Part shown: one piece after another, positions 61,397-64,000 of the stretch
Position numbering within the stretch: the stretch's first letter is position 1
Layout: each line of letters opens with the position of its first letter
Assembly: GCF_000350225.1 (NCBI RefSeq)
Contig: NW_005179039.1
Coordinates: forward strand, 62,001-126,000
Length of the DNA stretch: 64,000 nt
Direction of reading: 5' to 3'
Origin: Chondrus crispus
Lineage: Eukaryota; Rhodophyta; Florideophyceae; Gigartinales; Gigartinaceae
Program-made: the position numbers and the translations under genes
Notes under the pieces: generated by a model
The model's database searches: none
The model's input: the letters and a program-made list of their open reading frames with translations, nothing else
Told to the model about the DNA's origin: nothing

Positions 61397-64000
61397 TGGC
61401 CCAGGGGGTCATAGACCTCTTCCCGGGCGAGCCGTTTACGGTGCTTGTTAGCAACTTCGGAAACCGCGCGGTCCACGTCCCCAAGCATACCGTTGTTAGT
61501 CTCGCGTTGCCATCCCCCACACACATCCTGACACTTGGCGTGCCGGTCCCCGGAGAGGCCGACGCTAAGGAAGGGGGAGGGAACAAAAATAATTCCTCGA
61601 CCGCTACGGAGGAACAGGCGCGACGCGAACAACCAGTTACGGACGATGGCAGAAGAAAATCCTCCACCGCTACGGAAGGATACACGCGTCGCAAAGAATC
61701 CGCTACGGACGAAGGCAGGATTACTTTCTCACCCGCGCGGGAATGTGCGCGACGAGAAGGACCCGTTACGGACGATGGCAGAATTAAATCCACCACCGCT
61801 ACGGGAGGAGGGGCGTGACGCGGAGAACCGGAAACGGACGACGCCCACAGTGGCAATCCCGCTAACGCGGATGAGCGGACCGATACGGACGCGGAAAAGA
61901 CGCGCTCGTGGGAAGAAGACGTCCACATTGGTGCAGAAGACAGTACTCCGGTCGGAAATTATGGACATGCTGTCCGAGTTCAAGGACATGTGGTCCGGCC
62001 ACTTGGGTAAGATCGATGCTACGAAGCATCGCATCGAGCTGAAGCCCGGTGCGAAGCCGATCTACCAAGCACCCTACTGAGCCGGACCCATCGCGCGCGA
62101 GAAGGAGAAGAAGGAAATCGACCGCATGCTGCGCGCGGGAGTCATCGAACCGACATCGGCCGAGTGGGCGAGCCCCGTGGTCTTCGTCCCTAAAAAGGAC
62201 GAGACCATGCGGTTCTGCGTGGAGTATCGCAAGCTAAACGCCGTTACGGTTCGCGACTCCTACCCACTACTGCGCATGGACGAATGCATCGACTCGCTCG
62301 GCGATGCCACCGTCTTTACCACGCTAGACTGTAATAGCGGGTATTGGCAGGTGGAGGTCGCCGAGGAGGACCGCGATAAAACTACGTTCGCGTCGCATTC
62401 GGGCCTCTACCGCTTTCTACGCATGCCGTTCTGTCTCAAAAACGCACCCGCGACATTTCAACGGGCGGTCGACATCATCCTGTCCCGCGTGAAATGGGAG
62501 ACCGCTCTGGTCTACCTCGATGACGTCATCGTCTACTTGCGAACCGTTACGGAACATATGGCGCACGTGCGCGAGGTACTACGGCTTCTACATACTGCGG
62601 GCGTGTCGCTAAAATTGGCGAAGTGCGCGTTTTTCGACACCTCCGTAACCTATCTCGGGCACGTCATCCGTCTGGGACGGTTGGAGGTGGAGCAACGCAA
62701 CGTCATCGCGATCGAGCGTGCGCGCGCCCCTACGAACCAAACGGAACTGTGATCCTTTCTCGGGATGTGCAACGTTTACCGACGGTTTGTGCCAGGATTC
62801 GCGAAGATCGCCGCGCCGCTGAATAAGAAGACCGGCAAGAATCAGCCCTACGAGTTTGAGATCTTAACCGATGCGGAATACGCGGCGTTTGAGGAATTGA
62901 AGCAGCGCCTCGTGTCGCCGCCAATCCTCGCGCTGCCCCGCTACGGACGGAAATATACGCTGGACACCGACGCGTGCGCACACCAAGTGGGTTGCGCCCT
63001 TCTACAGGAGCAACCCGATGGAGGTACCCGACCAATCGGATATTGGAGCCGCGCGTTCACCGATGCGGAGCGCAATTAGACGACTACCAAAAAGGAATGC
63101 TTGGCCGTAGTGTGGAGCATCCTCACCCTACGGCCGTACCCATACGGAAGCGCGTTCAACCTCCGCACGGATCACGAGGCCCTACGCTGGGTCCTCAATT
63201 TAGCGGACAGTTCCGGTCGGCTCGCTCGCTGGCGCCTGCGCTTGGTGGAGTACGACTACGAGGTACAGTACCGCCCAGGCGTCAAGCACCAACTCGCGGA
63301 CGGCGTATCGCACTTACGTACCGATGGAGGAGACACCGAACCGGTCGATGATGAGGTCCCGTGCTTCGCGGTCCAGTACGATGAGGGCAGCGAGGCCCTC
63401 CTGGACAATGTGCACTGGGACCCGCCGCAAGACCGTCCGAACGGTTGTCACGCGCTCGCGATAACTCCCGAGGAACGCGACGCTGCGTCCATCTCGGTTG
63501 AGGAATTTCTACGCGAACAAGCTGAGGACGCCTTTTGTCGCTTCGCCGCGGAAACCGTCGGGACGCCGAACTCGAAGTTCGACATCGACCGTTACGGATT
63601 TCTCGTGAGGACGTCCCCGCTGGACGGGACCCTGCAGCGCGTGGTACCGACTCGGTTGCGCCCCCGGGTACTGTACCTGGCACACCATCCGAGGTTGGCA
63701 GGTCACCCGGGAGCGACGCGTATGTACTACATCCTTCGCAGGGAGTACTACTGGCCACACATGGCCAGCGACGCGTTTTCGACCGTACGGAATTGCACCT
63801 CGTGTGCTGCGACCCGCGGGACGCTTGTCAAGAACCAAAAGGATCTCAAGCTGTTCCCCGCGGCGGGCCCCTTGGAGTTTGTCGCGATGGACCTCCTGGG
63901 GCCCCTGCCCAAGACCGCGCACGGAAACCAACACGTGTTGGTAATTACCAACCGGTTGTCCAAGCTAACGCACAGTATCCCGCTCCGGACCACAACCGCT
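61340..64000 (+). pseudogene. RT, RNase H and integrase start of Gypsy-B
   Basis: The linker (FLQNHPKTAHKNLRL then MAQGVIDLFPGEPFTVLVSN) leads through a repeat to RT: DMLSEFKDMWSGHLG, then VVFVPKKDETMRFCVEYRKL, FTTLDCNSGYWQV, RFLRMPFCLKNAPATFQ and LVYLDDVIVYL (YLDD). RNase H: YTLDTDACAHQVGCALLQ and LRTDHEALRWVLN. Integrase: H-H-P-x5-H ... C-T-S-C zinc finger, then FVAMDLLGPLPKT, the first core Asp. In one frame there are TGA 62078, TGA 62750 and TAG 63077; the rest is open to 64000. Confidence 0.88.
61585..61815 (+). repeat. 66-bp tandem repeat between protease and RT
   Basis: About three and a half degenerate copies encode a 22-residue unit of the type TATEEQARREQPVTDDGRRK. Successive copies are TATEGYTRRKESATDEGR, PARECARREGPVTDDGR and TATGGG. 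CGTTACGGACGATGGCAGAA recurs on the DNA level. Confidence 0.7.

Larger units (their letters stand above)
57372..64000 (+). mobile_element. Gypsy-type LTR retrotransposon (Gypsy-B), right-truncated by the window
   Basis: Order: 5' LTR, primer-binding site, gag, protease, RT, RNase H, integrase start. RT before integrase is the Gypsy order. Multiple stops and frame changes show decay. The 3' part and 3' LTR lie beyond 64000. Confidence 0.88.

Overview
The window looks like a repeat-rich nuclear segment of a eukaryote with compact, nearly intronless genes. A florideophyte red alga (Chondrus- or Gracilaria-like) fits best. This is an inference from three things: short GT-AG introns, GC-rich genes packed between mobile elements, and an ArsS-type radical SAM gene for arsenosugar synthesis. 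I cannot name the species. I recognised no rRNA or tRNA gene and no CRISPR array.

Layout. 1-3802 is the 5' part of a decayed Gypsy-type LTR retrotransposon on the minus strand (Gypsy-A). 5220-7742 is a pogo/Tigger-like DNA transposon with a broken transposase. 9992-18300 holds pieces of LTR elements, a broken PIF/Harbinger transposase, a BPI/LBP-like fragment and an unrecognised element. 18500-19930 is an unusual hairpin minisatellite that abuts a decayed Copia element (19926-25432). 25434-29419 is a stack of repeats, small DNA elements and a solo LTR. 30381-36590 carries two probable host genes among transposon debris. 36897-39724 holds a piggyBac-like fragment and a Tc1/mariner element.

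40195-48485 is a host-gene island: TRAP-alpha (minus, two exons), an SRAP/HMCES DNA-protein-crosslink sensor (minus), ArsS (plus), a PlsC acyltransferase (minus) and an FkbM-type methyltransferase (minus). A pogo-like element with a nested Harbinger-like MITE splits the island.

49033-56533 is a small pogo-like element interrupted by a nearly intact Copia retrotransposon (Copia-2: identical 345-bp LTRs, 5-bp target duplication). 57372-64000 is the 5' LTR, gag, protease, RT, RNase H and start of integrase of a second decayed Gypsy element (Gypsy-B), which runs off the window.

The most interesting object is Copia-2. Between its 5' LTR and gag it carries an extra ORF for a protein with two JAZ/U1-type C2H2 zinc fingers. 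Its ATG appears to be created by splicing a 67-bp intron. The end of the same zinc-finger ORF survives upstream of gag in the older Copia-1, so the accessory gene seems to belong to the family. In the intact copy gag and pol are in different frames (-1), which suggests frameshifting. A second notable point is a reconstructable insertion history at one TA site shared by two copies of a dispersed repeat, including a TA-CAG-TA excision-like footprint.
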